A DNA stretch of 5,029 bases from Dehalococcoidia bacterium (lineage in GTDB: Bacteria; Chloroflexota; Dehalococcoidia; Dehalococcoidales; BS750m-G39): assembly GCA_030616265.1 (NCBI GenBank), contig JAUWXS010000060.1:1-5029 (forward strand), read 5' to 3'. The number at the start of each line of letters is the position of its first letter. Position 1 is the stretch's first letter. A model generated the notes under the pieces. That model made no database searches. It was not told the origin of the DNA and worked only from the letters and a program-made list of their open reading frames with translations. Both the position numbers and the translations under genes were made by a program. Shown in pieces: positions 1 to 5,029 of the stretch.

Positions 1-2
1 TG

Positions 3-1334
3 CCGGCGGGTGTTATCGGCGACCCCGATACGGCTATCTTCCCGGCGGTAGATACCGAGACTGAATACGGCTGGGATATTAAGGTCAAAATGAAAGCCCC
101 GGTCTTTACCGGTGCTCTGGGTTCTACCGAGATAGCCCGCAGGAACTGGGACCACTTTGCTGTTGGCGCCGCTATCAGCGGCATTACCCTGGTCTGCGGT
201 GAAAACGTCTGCGGTATCGACCCGCGGCTTGAGCTTGATGCTAAGGGCAAGGTTGTTGCCGCTCCAGATATGGACCGACGAATTGAGATATATCGGCGCT
301 ATCATCAGGGATATGGCGAAATTCTGGTTCAGATGAACGTGGAAGATACCAGACTGGGTGTTGCTGAATACGTCAGAAAAAAGCACGGCCTGGAAACCAT
401 CGAGCTGAAATGGGGGCAGGGGGCGAAATGTATCGGCGGTGAGATTAAGGTCAACAGCCTGGAACGGGCGCTGGAGCTTCAGAAACGCGGCTATATTATA
501 ACCCCCGACCCGTCAAGCCCCGTGGTCCAGGCGGCATTTACCAACGGCTCTCTAAAGGAATTCGAGCGTCACAGCCGACTTGGCTTTATCGACGAAGAAG
601 GTTTTCATAACGAGGTTAAGCGCCTAAGAGGACTGGGCTTCAAGCGCATTACCCTCAAGACCGGAGCCTACGGGCTGCGCGAGCTGGCGATGGCCATCAA
701 GTGGGGGTCAAGGGCTAAAATTGACCTGCTTACCATAGACGGCGCCCCCGGTGGCACCGGTATGAGCCCCTGGCGGATGATGGAAGAGTGGGGCATGCCC
801 ACCCTCTATCTGCATGCTGCCGCCTATGAGTTTTGCCGGAAGCTGGCTGACAAGAGCGAGCGACCACCTGATATTGCCTTTGCCGGTGGTTTCAGCAGCG
901 AAGACGGCATATTCAAATCGCTGGCTCTCGGTTCCCCCTTTGTCAAGGCAATCTGTATGGGGCGGGCATTGATGATTCCGGGTATGGTAGGTAAGAATAT
1001 TGAGCAGTGGCTCAAGGGTGGCAAGTTGCCCAAGACAATCGGCCAGTTCGGCTCAACGCCAGAGGAGATTTTCATCAACTACGAAGACGTTAAGAGCATA
1101 GTAGGCGCTAAGGAAATGAAGCGTATCCCTCTGGGTGCGGTGGGCATCTACAGCTATGTCGATAAGCTCAAAGTGGGCTTGCAGCAGCTGATGGCGGGGG
1201 CAAGGTGCTTTAATGTGACGGCCATTACCCAGCGTGAGCTTATATCTCTTACCGAAGAGTGTGCCAAGGTCACCGGAATACCCTATCTAATGGACGCCTA
1301 CAGGGAAGAGGCGATGAAGATTCTGGGCAGTTAG
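3..1334 (+). CDS. FMN-binding glutamate synthase-like protein, 5' end missing
   Basis: The frame is open from the first complete codon at position 3, so the ATG at position 90 is probably internal. The visible part is 443 residues ending at TAG. Numbering from position 3, it resembles the FMN-binding (beta/alpha)8 domain of glutamate synthase large subunits: KWGQGAK at 136-142, a barrel-strand lysine at about 219 (ITLK), IDGAPGGTGMSP at 245-256 (the DGGTG-type FMN/substrate loop), and a phosphate-binding AGGF at 294-297 followed by an ALGS segment. In true glutamate synthase this domain makes glutamate from 2-oxoglutarate and channelled ammonia. Here the CxxxxxCxxxxC cluster motif expected just after the barrel is absent (MGRALMIPGM occupies that place), and a C-terminal extension of about 120 residues follows. 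No amidotransferase domain is visible. It therefore belongs to the stand-alone 'glutamate synthase-related' group, of uncertain substrate. The domain family is confident; the reaction is not. It probably acts in the cytoplasm. Confidence 0.88.
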   Translation, partial: PAGVIGDPDTAIFPAVDTETEYGWDIKVKMKAPVFTGALGSTEIARRNWDHFAVGAAISGITLVCGENVCGIDPRLELDAKGKVVAAPDMDRRIEIYRRYHQGYGEILVQMNVEDTRLGVAEYVRKKHGLETIELKWGQGAKCIGGEIKVNSLERALELQKRGYIITPDPSSPVVQAAFTNGSLKEFERHSRLGFIDEEGFHNEVKRLRGLGFKRITLKTGAYGLRELAMAIKWGSRAKIDLLTIDGAPGGTGMSPWRMMEEWGMPTLYLHAAAYEFCRKLADKSERPPDIAFAGGFSSEDGIFKSLALGSPFVKAICMGRALMIPGMVGKNIEQWLKGGKLPKTIGQFGSTPEEIFINYEDVKSIVGAKEMKRIPLGAVGIYSYVDKLKVGLQQLMAGARCFNVTAITQRELISLTEECAKVTGIPYLMDAYREEAMKILGS

Positions 1335-1382
1335 ACCCCAGGGGCACTCAGTTCTTTACGGACTGGCTCCTGATATAGTATG

Positions 1383-1400
1383 CTAGCAGCATATTGCTAG
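1383..1400. repeat. Short inverted repeat overlapping the start codon of the exchanger gene
   Basis: CTAGCA (1383-1388) and TGCTAG (1395-1400) are perfect 6-bp arms around a 6-base centre. The right arm covers the last two bases of the TTG start (1394-1396). In mRNA this could form a small hairpin over the initiation site. The stem is short and half A/T, so chance is quite possible. Confidence 0.35.
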
Positions 1401-2419
1401 GCTCTCAGGTTCTGATTTGGCTGCAATATCTTGCCTGTTTGGCCATCATTCTTTTCGCGGGGACAAGGCTGGCAAGATACGGCGACGCCATTGGTGAAAA
1501 GACCGGGGTAGGCGGGTTGTGGATAGGGCTGGTGCTGCTGGCGGCCATTACCTCGGTACCGGAACTGGTTACCGGGGTAAGCTCGGTAGTCTTAGTTGGT
1601 CTTCCCGATTTAGCCATGGGCACCCTCATAGGGAGCTGCCTGTTTAACCTGACCCTCATCGCCTTGCTGGATATCCTCTATCGTAAAGGTCCCCTCCTGA
1701 GCCAGGTCCGCTTGAGGCATGTGCTTTCAGCCACGGCGGGCATAGCGCTCATGGCCGTTGCCGCTGGCAGTATCCTGGGCGGGGAAACGCTTTCGGGGGT
1801 GAAACTGGCCTGGCTGGGTGTCCCCAGTATTGTCATCCTCCTCCTCTATCTGATAGCGATGAGGCAGCTCTTCCGCTTTGAGCGCCGCCACCCCACCCCA
1901 CCCGAAACCACTTCACCCAGATATGCGCAACTTCCCTTAAAAACGGTTTACTTCAGGTTCACACTGGCGGCGCTAGCTATTGTTGGCGCCGGGATATGGG
2001 TGTCATTCGTCGGCGGTGAGATAGCTGCCTCCACCGGGTGGGGGGCGAGCTTTGTGGGCAGCCTGTTCTTAGCCATCGGCACCTCGATGCCCGAGCTGGT
2101 GGTTACCGTGGCCGCCCTCCGTCTGGGGGCAATTGATATGGCGGTGGCTGATATACTGGGCAGCAATATGTTTAACATCGCCATTATCTTTGCCGTCGAC
2201 CTTTTCTATACTCAGGGTTCCCTCCTCTCCTCGGTATCAAGTTCTCATCTTATCACCGCGGCGATAGTGATAGCGGCTAGCCTTCTGGTTATAGTCGGGC
2301 TTCGCTTCCGACAAAAGCGCAAGCTCTTCCGCTTCGGCAGCTGGTATAGTCCCGCTTTAATCGGGCTTTATGTTTTCGGCGCCTACGCTCTATTCACCTT
2401 TGGCATAGGTTCTAGCTAA
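1394..2419 (+). CDS. CaCA-superfamily cation exchanger (YrbG/NCX-like sodium/calcium antiporter)
   Basis: This 341-residue integral membrane protein shows the internal duplication of Na+/Ca2+ exchangers, with about ten hydrophobic segments in two halves. The halves are joined by a charged cytoplasmic-type loop at about 160-187. Alpha-repeat 1 has AITSVPE (51-57) and GSCLFN (80-85). Alpha-repeat 2 has GTSMPE (229-234) and GSNMFN (256-261). These carry the paired glutamates (E57, E234) and the Thr/Ser/Asn ligands that coordinate Na+ and Ca2+ in the family, so exchange of Ca2+ or another cation for Na+ or H+ across the inner membrane is likely; the exact ions cannot be read. The length is normal for prokaryotic members, so the protein looks complete. 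The start is TTG: an in-frame TAG at 1376-1378 blocks extension, no ATG or GTG lies nearby in frame, and the next TTG falls inside the first membrane helix. No Shine-Dalgarno site is evident. The gene lies 59 bp after the FMN protein and may be its co-transcript or have its own weak promoter. Confidence 0.9.
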   Translation: MLGSQVLIWLQYLACLAIILFAGTRLARYGDAIGEKTGVGGLWIGLVLLAAITSVPELVTGVSSVVLVGLPDLAMGTLIGSCLFNLTLIALLDILYRKGPLLSQVRLRHVLSATAGIALMAVAAGSILGGETLSGVKLAWLGVPSIVILLLYLIAMRQLFRFERRHPTPPETTSPRYAQLPLKTVYFRFTLAALAIVGAGIWVSFVGGEIAASTGWGASFVGSLFLAIGTSMPELVVTVAALRLGAIDMAVADILGSNMFNIAIIFAVDLFYTQGSLLSSVSSSHLITAAIVIAASLLVIVGLRFRQKRKLFRFGSWYSPALIGLYVFGAYALFTFGIGSS

Positions 2420-2443
2420 GTTCTATTTAAGCGATTACCCTTG

Positions 2444-2459
2444 GATTGAGCTTTCAATC
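2444..2459 (+). terminator. Possible weak hairpin terminator after the exchanger gene
   Basis: GATTGA (2444-2449) and TCAATC (2454-2459) form a 6-bp stem with a 4-base loop, 25 bases after the exchanger stop, followed by TTT. The stem is A/T-rich and the T-run is very short, so termination would be inefficient. It abuts the -35 box at 2461, so it could equally be an upstream regulatory element or chance. Confidence 0.28.
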
Positions 2460-2460
2460 T

Positions 2461-2489
2461 TTGACGAACCGTCGTGGTTCGGCTATAAT
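2461..2489 (+). promoter_or_regulatory. Strong sigma-70-type promoter for the transporter/stress-protein operon
   Basis: The -35 box TTGACG (2461-2466, 5 of 6 consensus bases) is separated by exactly 17 bases from a perfect -10 box TATAAT (2484-2489). Transcription would start near 2496, leaving a leader of about 33 bases before the ATG at 2529. It lies in the only sizeable gap upstream of the two-gene unit and points the right way. It is the best promoter match I see in the window. Confidence 0.8.
2465..2481. promoter_or_regulatory. Candidate operator: inverted repeat inside the promoter spacer
   Basis: CGAACC (2465-2470) and GGTTCG (2476-2481) are perfect inverted arms separated by GTCGT. 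The repeat fills the interval between the -35 and -10 boxes and overlaps the last two bases of the -35 box. A dimeric repressor there would block RNA polymerase, or a MerR-like activator could act on the spacer, although the 17-bp spacing is already optimal and favours repression. No regulator gene lies in the window, so the binding protein is unknown. Confidence 0.45.
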
Positions 2490-2528
2490 AATCACCTAGT
2501 TTGCCTTGTTTTCGCGAAGCTTGAATAG

Positions 2529-3890
2529 ATGTTTGCATTAAGCCAAATCCTTGCCATCGCCATTTTCGTTTTGATGTTCCTGGCTATTATTATCGGCAAG
2601 GTGCATCGTTTCATCCCCGCCCTGGTCGGCGCTGGTCTCACCCTGGTAGTTGTCTTCCTCATTACCATGCAAAGCCCCGATTCGATATTTCATGTTTTGA
2701 ATCTGGGGCAGCTGGGGCAGCTACAGTTCTGGGTGCCGGGGCAGGAGCATATAGAGTCTTACGGTATCAACTGGCAGACCATTGTCTTTATCGGCGGCAT
2801 GATGGTTATGGTGGAGGGGTTGGGGGAGGTGGGCTTCTTCCGCTGGATGTGCCTGCTACTGGCTAAGCTAGTCAACTACAAGGTCGTTCCCATACTGATT
2901 GTCTTCATGCTGCTCTCCGGCTTCCTCTCCATGTTCATTGACAGCATCACCGTACTCTTGTTTCTGGCTATGGTCACTATTGAGCTGGCTCGCCTGCTCA
3001 AATTCGACCCGGTTCCGGTGATAATCGCCGAGATTTTTGCCGCCAACACCGGCGGGGCAGCCACCATGTCCGGCGACCCCCCCAATATAATCATCGGTAC
3101 CGCCCTCGGCTACAACTTTACTGATTTTGCCGCCAACACCGGTCCTATCGCCTGGATAGGGATGATCTTTACCCTAGCCTTCTTCTACTTTGTCTTCCGT
3201 AAGACGCTCACCAGCTCCCAGGATAAGCCGGATACTCCCACCACCAAGTATCCCCAACCCAGTGAAGCTATTATCAACCCCCGCCTCTTCCGCATCAATG
3301 CCGCCATCTTTATCGGGATAATAGTTTTGATAGTTACCCATGCCGAAACCGGCATATCCATGGCCTTAATAGGTGTTATTGCCGCCTGCGTGACACTTCT
3401 GGCGGCCAGCCGCAAGGCTCTGCATATCATTACCAGGGTGGACTGGCGCACCCTGCTCTTCTTTATCGGGCTGTTTATCTGTGTCGGGGGTTTAGAGGAA
3501 ACCGGCGTGTTGAATATGCTTGCCCAGTATATCGGAGACGTATCCGGGGGCAGCCTGATTCTGGTGATGCCCCTTATCCTGTGGATATCCGCCTTTGCCT
3601 CGGCCATAGTGGATAATATTCCCTTTGCCGCCACCATGGTCCCGGTAATCGTCAAGCTTTCCCAGACGGCGGGCTTAAAGCTGCCCACCCTGGCCTGGAC
3701 TCTGGCACTTGGCACCGACATCGGCGGCAACGCCACCCCCATCGGCGCTTCGGCCAATGTTGTCGGCACCGCCATTGCTGAAAAAGAAGGCTATCCCATC
3801 AGCTGGGGTAAGTTCTGCAAATATGCCATCCCAGCCACGATTATGGTACTCTCCTTATGCTGGCTTTATTTAGTGATAAGATACGCTTAG
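2529..3890 (+). CDS. ArsB/NhaD-type ion transporter (SLC13-like permease)
   Basis: This 453-residue polytopic inner-membrane protein of the ion transporter superfamily has about 11-12 hydrophobic segments in two repeats. Repeat 1 carries FIDSITVLLFLAM (136-148) and ANTGGAATMSGDPPNIIIG (172-190). Repeat 2 carries VDNIPFAATMVP (361-372) and GTDIGGNATPIGASANVVG (395-413), followed by EKEGYPISWGKFCKYAIP. The GDPPN and GASANVV signatures and the VDNIPF stretch are typical of the ArsB/NhaD/P-protein branch. Known members carry Na+/H+ or arsenite; no arsR, arsC or arsA neighbour is present, so a Na+/H+ or organic-anion role is more plausible than arsenite efflux. The loop at about 48-82 is long and contains an LGQLGQLQ repeat. 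The ATG is fixed because an in-frame TAG sits immediately before it (2526-2528); its ribosome binding site is weak. The gene is read from the promoter at 2461-2489 and is followed 13 bp later by a universal stress protein, suggesting co-expression and perhaps regulation of transport. Substrate unresolved. Confidence 0.9.
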   Translation: MFALSQILAIAIFVLMFLAIIIGKVHRFIPALVGAGLTLVVVFLITMQSPDSIFHVLNLGQLGQLQFWVPGQEHIESYGINWQTIVFIGGMMVMVEGLGEVGFFRWMCLLLAKLVNYKVVPILIVFMLLSGFLSMFIDSITVLLFLAMVTIELARLLKFDPVPVIIAEIFAANTGGAATMSGDPPNIIIGTALGYNFTDFAANTGPIAWIGMIFTLAFFYFVFRKTLTSSQDKPDTPTTKYPQPSEAIINPRLFRINAAIFIGIIVLIVTHAETGISMALIGVIAACVTLLAASRKALHIITRVDWRTLLFFIGLFICVGGLEETGVLNMLAQYIGDVSGGSLILVMPLILWISAFASAIVDNIPFAATMVPVIVKLSQTAGLKLPTLAWTLALGTDIGGNATPIGASANVVGTAIAEKEGYPISWGKFCKYAIPATIMVLSLCWLYLVIRYA

Positions 3891-3900
3891 AGGGAGGAGG
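3891..3900 (+). promoter_or_regulatory. Strong Shine-Dalgarno site for the universal stress protein
   Basis: AGGGAGGAGG lies directly after the transporter stop codon. GGGAGG ends six bases before the ATG at 3904, and an overlapping AGGAGG ends three bases before it. It contrasts with the weak sites of the two upstream membrane-protein genes, so the stress protein is probably translated at a higher rate than the transporter from the same mRNA. Confidence 0.8.
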
Positions 3901-3903
3901 AAA

Positions 3904-4779
3904 ATGTGGCAAAAAATTCTGGTCCCGCTAGATGGTTCCGACCTGGCTGAGCTGGCTCTGCCTTATGCCCAGGAGCTAGCCGCCGCCTTCAATTCGGAGG
4001 TTGCACTGTTATATGTCAGTGAGCCTGCCGAGGAGGAGCACCGCCACATGCACCAGCTCTACATGGAAAAGGTGGCAGGGCAGATGAAGAAGCATATCAA
4101 GAAGGTCAGTCCTCTGGTCATATCCGGCAAACCGGCTAAGGAAATTGTTAGCTATACTAAGAAAAACGATGTCGGGCTTATCATTATGGCCTCTCACGGC
4201 CGCTCCGGCATAATACCCTGGGCGACGGGGGGTATAGCCAGCAAAGTGATTGATGTCACCGGCGTGCCGGTGCTGCTTATCAAGGCTACCAAGCCGTGGC
4301 GCAGGGCGAAGAAAGAAAAACACTTGTTAAGCCGCATCCTTCTTCCTTTGGACGGTTCTGAAGCCGGCGAAGCCGTTATACCCTATATTAAGGGACTTAA
4401 GGCTAAATTGGGGGCGGAGGTTATCCTGCTTGAGGTGGTGCCGGCGGGGCGGCATATCCGCACCGTGGGCGGTCTGGACCATATTCTTTATCCCGAACAG
4501 CAGGTGGAAGCATTCAAGGCGGAAGCCAGGGAATACCTGAACAAGGTCGCCAGGAGGCTGCAAAAAAGTAAGGGCGAAGTCAAGGTTGAAATCAGGGTGG
4601 GCGATATTGCCCGGGAGATTATGAAGTTCGCTGAGGAAAATGATGTCAGTCTGATTGCGATATCAAGCCACGGGCACTCGGGCATGACCAAGTGGGTCTT
4701 CGGCAGCACCGCTCAGAAGGTGATACAGACCAGTAATATACCGGTGCTGGCGGTAAGAGCAGCGCCGGGAGTAGCCTAA
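3904..4779 (+). CDS. Tandem-domain universal stress protein (UspA family)
   Basis: The 291 residues form two UspA domains, roughly 1-127 and 143-287, joined by a basic linker (PWRRAKKEKH). Each opens with the family's beta-strand and nucleotide-site aspartate: KILVPLDGSD (D10) and RILLPLDGSE (D150). The ATP-binding Gx2Gx9G(S/T) motif appears as ASHG-x9-GG (96-110) in domain 1 and SSHG-x9-GS (254-268) in domain 2. Domain 2 is thus closer to an ATP-binding form, while domain 1 has lost the final Ser/Thr. Both end with the usual VPVLLIK/IPVLAVR strand. It is a soluble cytoplasmic protein that probably folds as a pseudo-dimer. It sits 13 bp behind the ArsB/NhaD-type transporter, with a strong ribosome binding site, so one operon is likely. 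Precedent exists for USP proteins tied to transporters (TeaD with the TeaABC ectoine TRAP transporter; the USP-like domain of KdpD), which makes regulation of the neighbour a fair inference. The length suits two-domain USPs, and the start is supported by the ribosome binding site. Confidence 0.93.
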   Translation: MWQKILVPLDGSDLAELALPYAQELAAAFNSEVALLYVSEPAEEEHRHMHQLYMEKVAGQMKKHIKKVSPLVISGKPAKEIVSYTKKNDVGLIIMASHGRSGIIPWATGGIASKVIDVTGVPVLLIKATKPWRRAKKEKHLLSRILLPLDGSEAGEAVIPYIKGLKAKLGAEVILLEVVPAGRHIRTVGGLDHILYPEQQVEAFKAEAREYLNKVARRLQKSKGEVKVEIRVGDIAREIMKFAEENDVSLIAISSHGHSGMTKWVFGSTAQKVIQTSNIPVLAVRAAPGVA

Positions 4780-4784
4780 GCTAT

Positions 4785-4814
4785 TTGCATCATATCTGGG
4801 TTATAGGGTATTAT
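4785..4814 (+). promoter_or_regulatory. Probable promoter of the plus-strand tRNA-Arg gene
   Basis: A -10 box TATTAT (4809-4814, 5 of 6) lies 14 bases before the first tRNA base, and a poor -35 box TTGCAT (4785-4790, 3 of 6) is 18 bases upstream of it. The region is A/T-rich against its surroundings. The -10 is reasonable; the -35 is weak. Confidence 0.5.
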
Positions 4815-4828
4815 ATTAAGTTGTACTC

Positions 4829-4901
4829 GCCCCTGTAGCTCAGTTGGATAGAGCACCAGCCTCCGGAGCTGGGTGCGAGCGTTCGAGTCGCTCCAGGGGT
4901 G
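4829..4901 (+). tRNA. tRNA-Arg, anticodon CCG
   Basis: A full cloverleaf can be drawn. The acceptor 5' strand GCCCCTG (4829-4835) pairs with CAGGGGT (4894-4900). The D stem is GCTC/GAGC with loop AGTTGGATA. The anticodon stem CCAGC/GCTGG encloses loop CTCCGGA, with anticodon CCG at 4863-4865, which reads CGG. The variable loop is GTGC, and the T stem GAGCG/CGCTC holds loop TTCGAGT. The first acceptor pair is G-U (G1 with U72) and the discriminator base is G73 (4901). The 3' CCA is not encoded (GCT follows). No terminator is seen after it; the inverted second copy begins 14 bases later. Confidence 0.95.
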
Positions 4902-4915
4902 CTTTATACAAAAAG

Positions 4916-4988
4916 CGCCCCTGGAGCGACTCGAACGCTCGCACCCAGCTCCGGAGGCTGGTGCTCTATCCAACTGAGCTACAGGGGC
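4916..4988 (-). tRNA. tRNA-Arg, anticodon CCG (inverted second copy)
   Basis: This copy is identical to the plus-strand tRNA-Arg(CCG) except for base 72, which is C here, so the acceptor stem has seven Watson-Crick pairs. Read on the minus strand it begins GCCCCTG at 4988 and ends with discriminator G at 4916; the anticodon lies at 4952-4954. The CCA is not encoded. The two genes converge with 14 bases between their 3' ends, so transcripts running past either end would be antisense to the other. The gene is real as sequence, but its existence in the genome depends on the palindrome not being an artefact. Confidence 0.85.
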
Positions 4989-5002
4989 GAGTACAACTTA
5001 AT

Positions 5003-5029
5003 ATAATACCCTATAACCCAGATATGATG
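5003..5029 (-). promoter_or_regulatory. Mirror-image promoter of the minus-strand tRNA-Arg, cut by the window end
   Basis: The minus strand reads TATTAT at 5008-5003, an exact copy of the -10 box of the plus-strand tRNA gene at the same distance from the tRNA. Only the inner half of the corresponding -35 box lies inside the window; the TTG bases would be just beyond 5029. Confidence 0.42.

Larger units (their letters stand above)
4788..5029. repeat. Near-perfect palindrome with 118-base arms at the window end
   Basis: Bases 4788-4905 are the reverse complement of 4912-5029 except for one position (T at 4900 against G at 4917), leaving a 6-base centre ATACAA (4906-4911). Position p pairs with position 9817-p throughout. 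Each arm holds a complete tRNA-Arg gene and about 40 bases of its upstream region. The right arm still matches at the last base of the window, so its true end is not seen. It could be a genuine inverted duplication or a fold-back artefact at the end of an assembled contig. Confidence 0.97.

Noticed and set aside
1349..1365. CAGTTC/GGACTG hairpin after the FMN protein gene as a terminator
   Set aside because: Six pairs including a G-U and no T-run afterwards; unlikely to terminate transcription.
1374..1379. TATAGT as a -10 box for the exchanger gene
   Set aside because: No acceptable -35 sits at 16-18 bases: TTTACG (1355-1360) is only 13 bases away and TTCTTT (1352-1357) is a poor match. A promoter here is possible but not supported.
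2511..2518. TTCGCGAA palindrome in the transporter leader as an operator
   Set aside because: An 8-base palindrome is expected by chance at this scale and nothing else marks it as a binding site.
3185..3775. Open frame of 196 codons on the minus strand
   Set aside because: It lies entirely within the transporter gene, its translation has no recognisable fold, and the plus-strand frame shows clear family motifs. It is a by-product of the codon bias.
2529..3890. Specific assignment of the transporter as arsenite pump ArsB or antiporter NhaD
   Set aside because: The motifs fit the superfamily, but no ars genes accompany it and the sequence alone does not fix the substrate, so no gene symbol is given.
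4009..4323. Minus-strand open frame opposite the universal stress protein
   Set aside because: It is a shadow of a gene with two clear UspA domains; no ribosome binding site or recognisable motif.
4776..4973. Minus-strand open frame of 65 codons over the tRNA region
   Set aside because: It reads through both tRNA genes and the centre of the palindrome, so coding is implausible. Part of its translation resembles the spurious peptides often annotated across tRNA genes.
4829..5029. tRNA attachment site of an integrated element
   Set aside because: An att duplication would give a direct partial repeat of the tRNA 3' end with an integrase nearby; here whole genes are inverted and no integrase is present in the window.

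Overview
The window is moderately GC-rich, densely coding and all on the plus strand until its last hundred bases. A well-formed sigma-70-type promoter, a strong Shine-Dalgarno site before the last gene, a TTG start and bacterial-type tRNAs point to a bacterium. The gene repertoire would suit an anaerobic or subsurface lineage such as Chloroflexota/Dehalococcoidia, but that placement is only an impression from protein style.

Layout: (1) positions 3-1334 hold the 3' part of a glutamate-synthase-like FMN-barrel protein whose start lies outside the window. (2) Positions 1394-2419 encode a complete membrane antiporter of the Ca2+/cation antiporter (CaCA, YrbG/NCX-like) superfamily, starting at TTG. 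(3) The gap at 2420-2528 carries a strong promoter (TTGACG-17-TATAAT) with a perfect 6-bp inverted repeat in its spacer. (4) This promoter precedes a two-gene unit: an ArsB/NhaD-type ion transporter (2529-3890) and, 13 bp later behind a strong ribosome binding site, a tandem-domain universal stress protein (3904-4779). (5) The window ends in a near-perfect palindrome (4788-5029) containing two copies of a tRNA-Arg(CCG) gene, tail to tail, each with its own copy of the promoter region.

Functionally, the middle of the window concerns ion homeostasis: a cation exchanger, then a transporter co-expressed with a nucleotide-binding stress protein that may modulate it. The FMN protein appears unrelated to this theme. 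No CRISPR array, transposase, integrase, toxin-antitoxin pair or defence cassette is visible. The most unusual object is the terminal palindrome, which may be either a real inverted tRNA duplication or a fold-back artefact at a contig end. No gap between genes exceeds about 110 bases.
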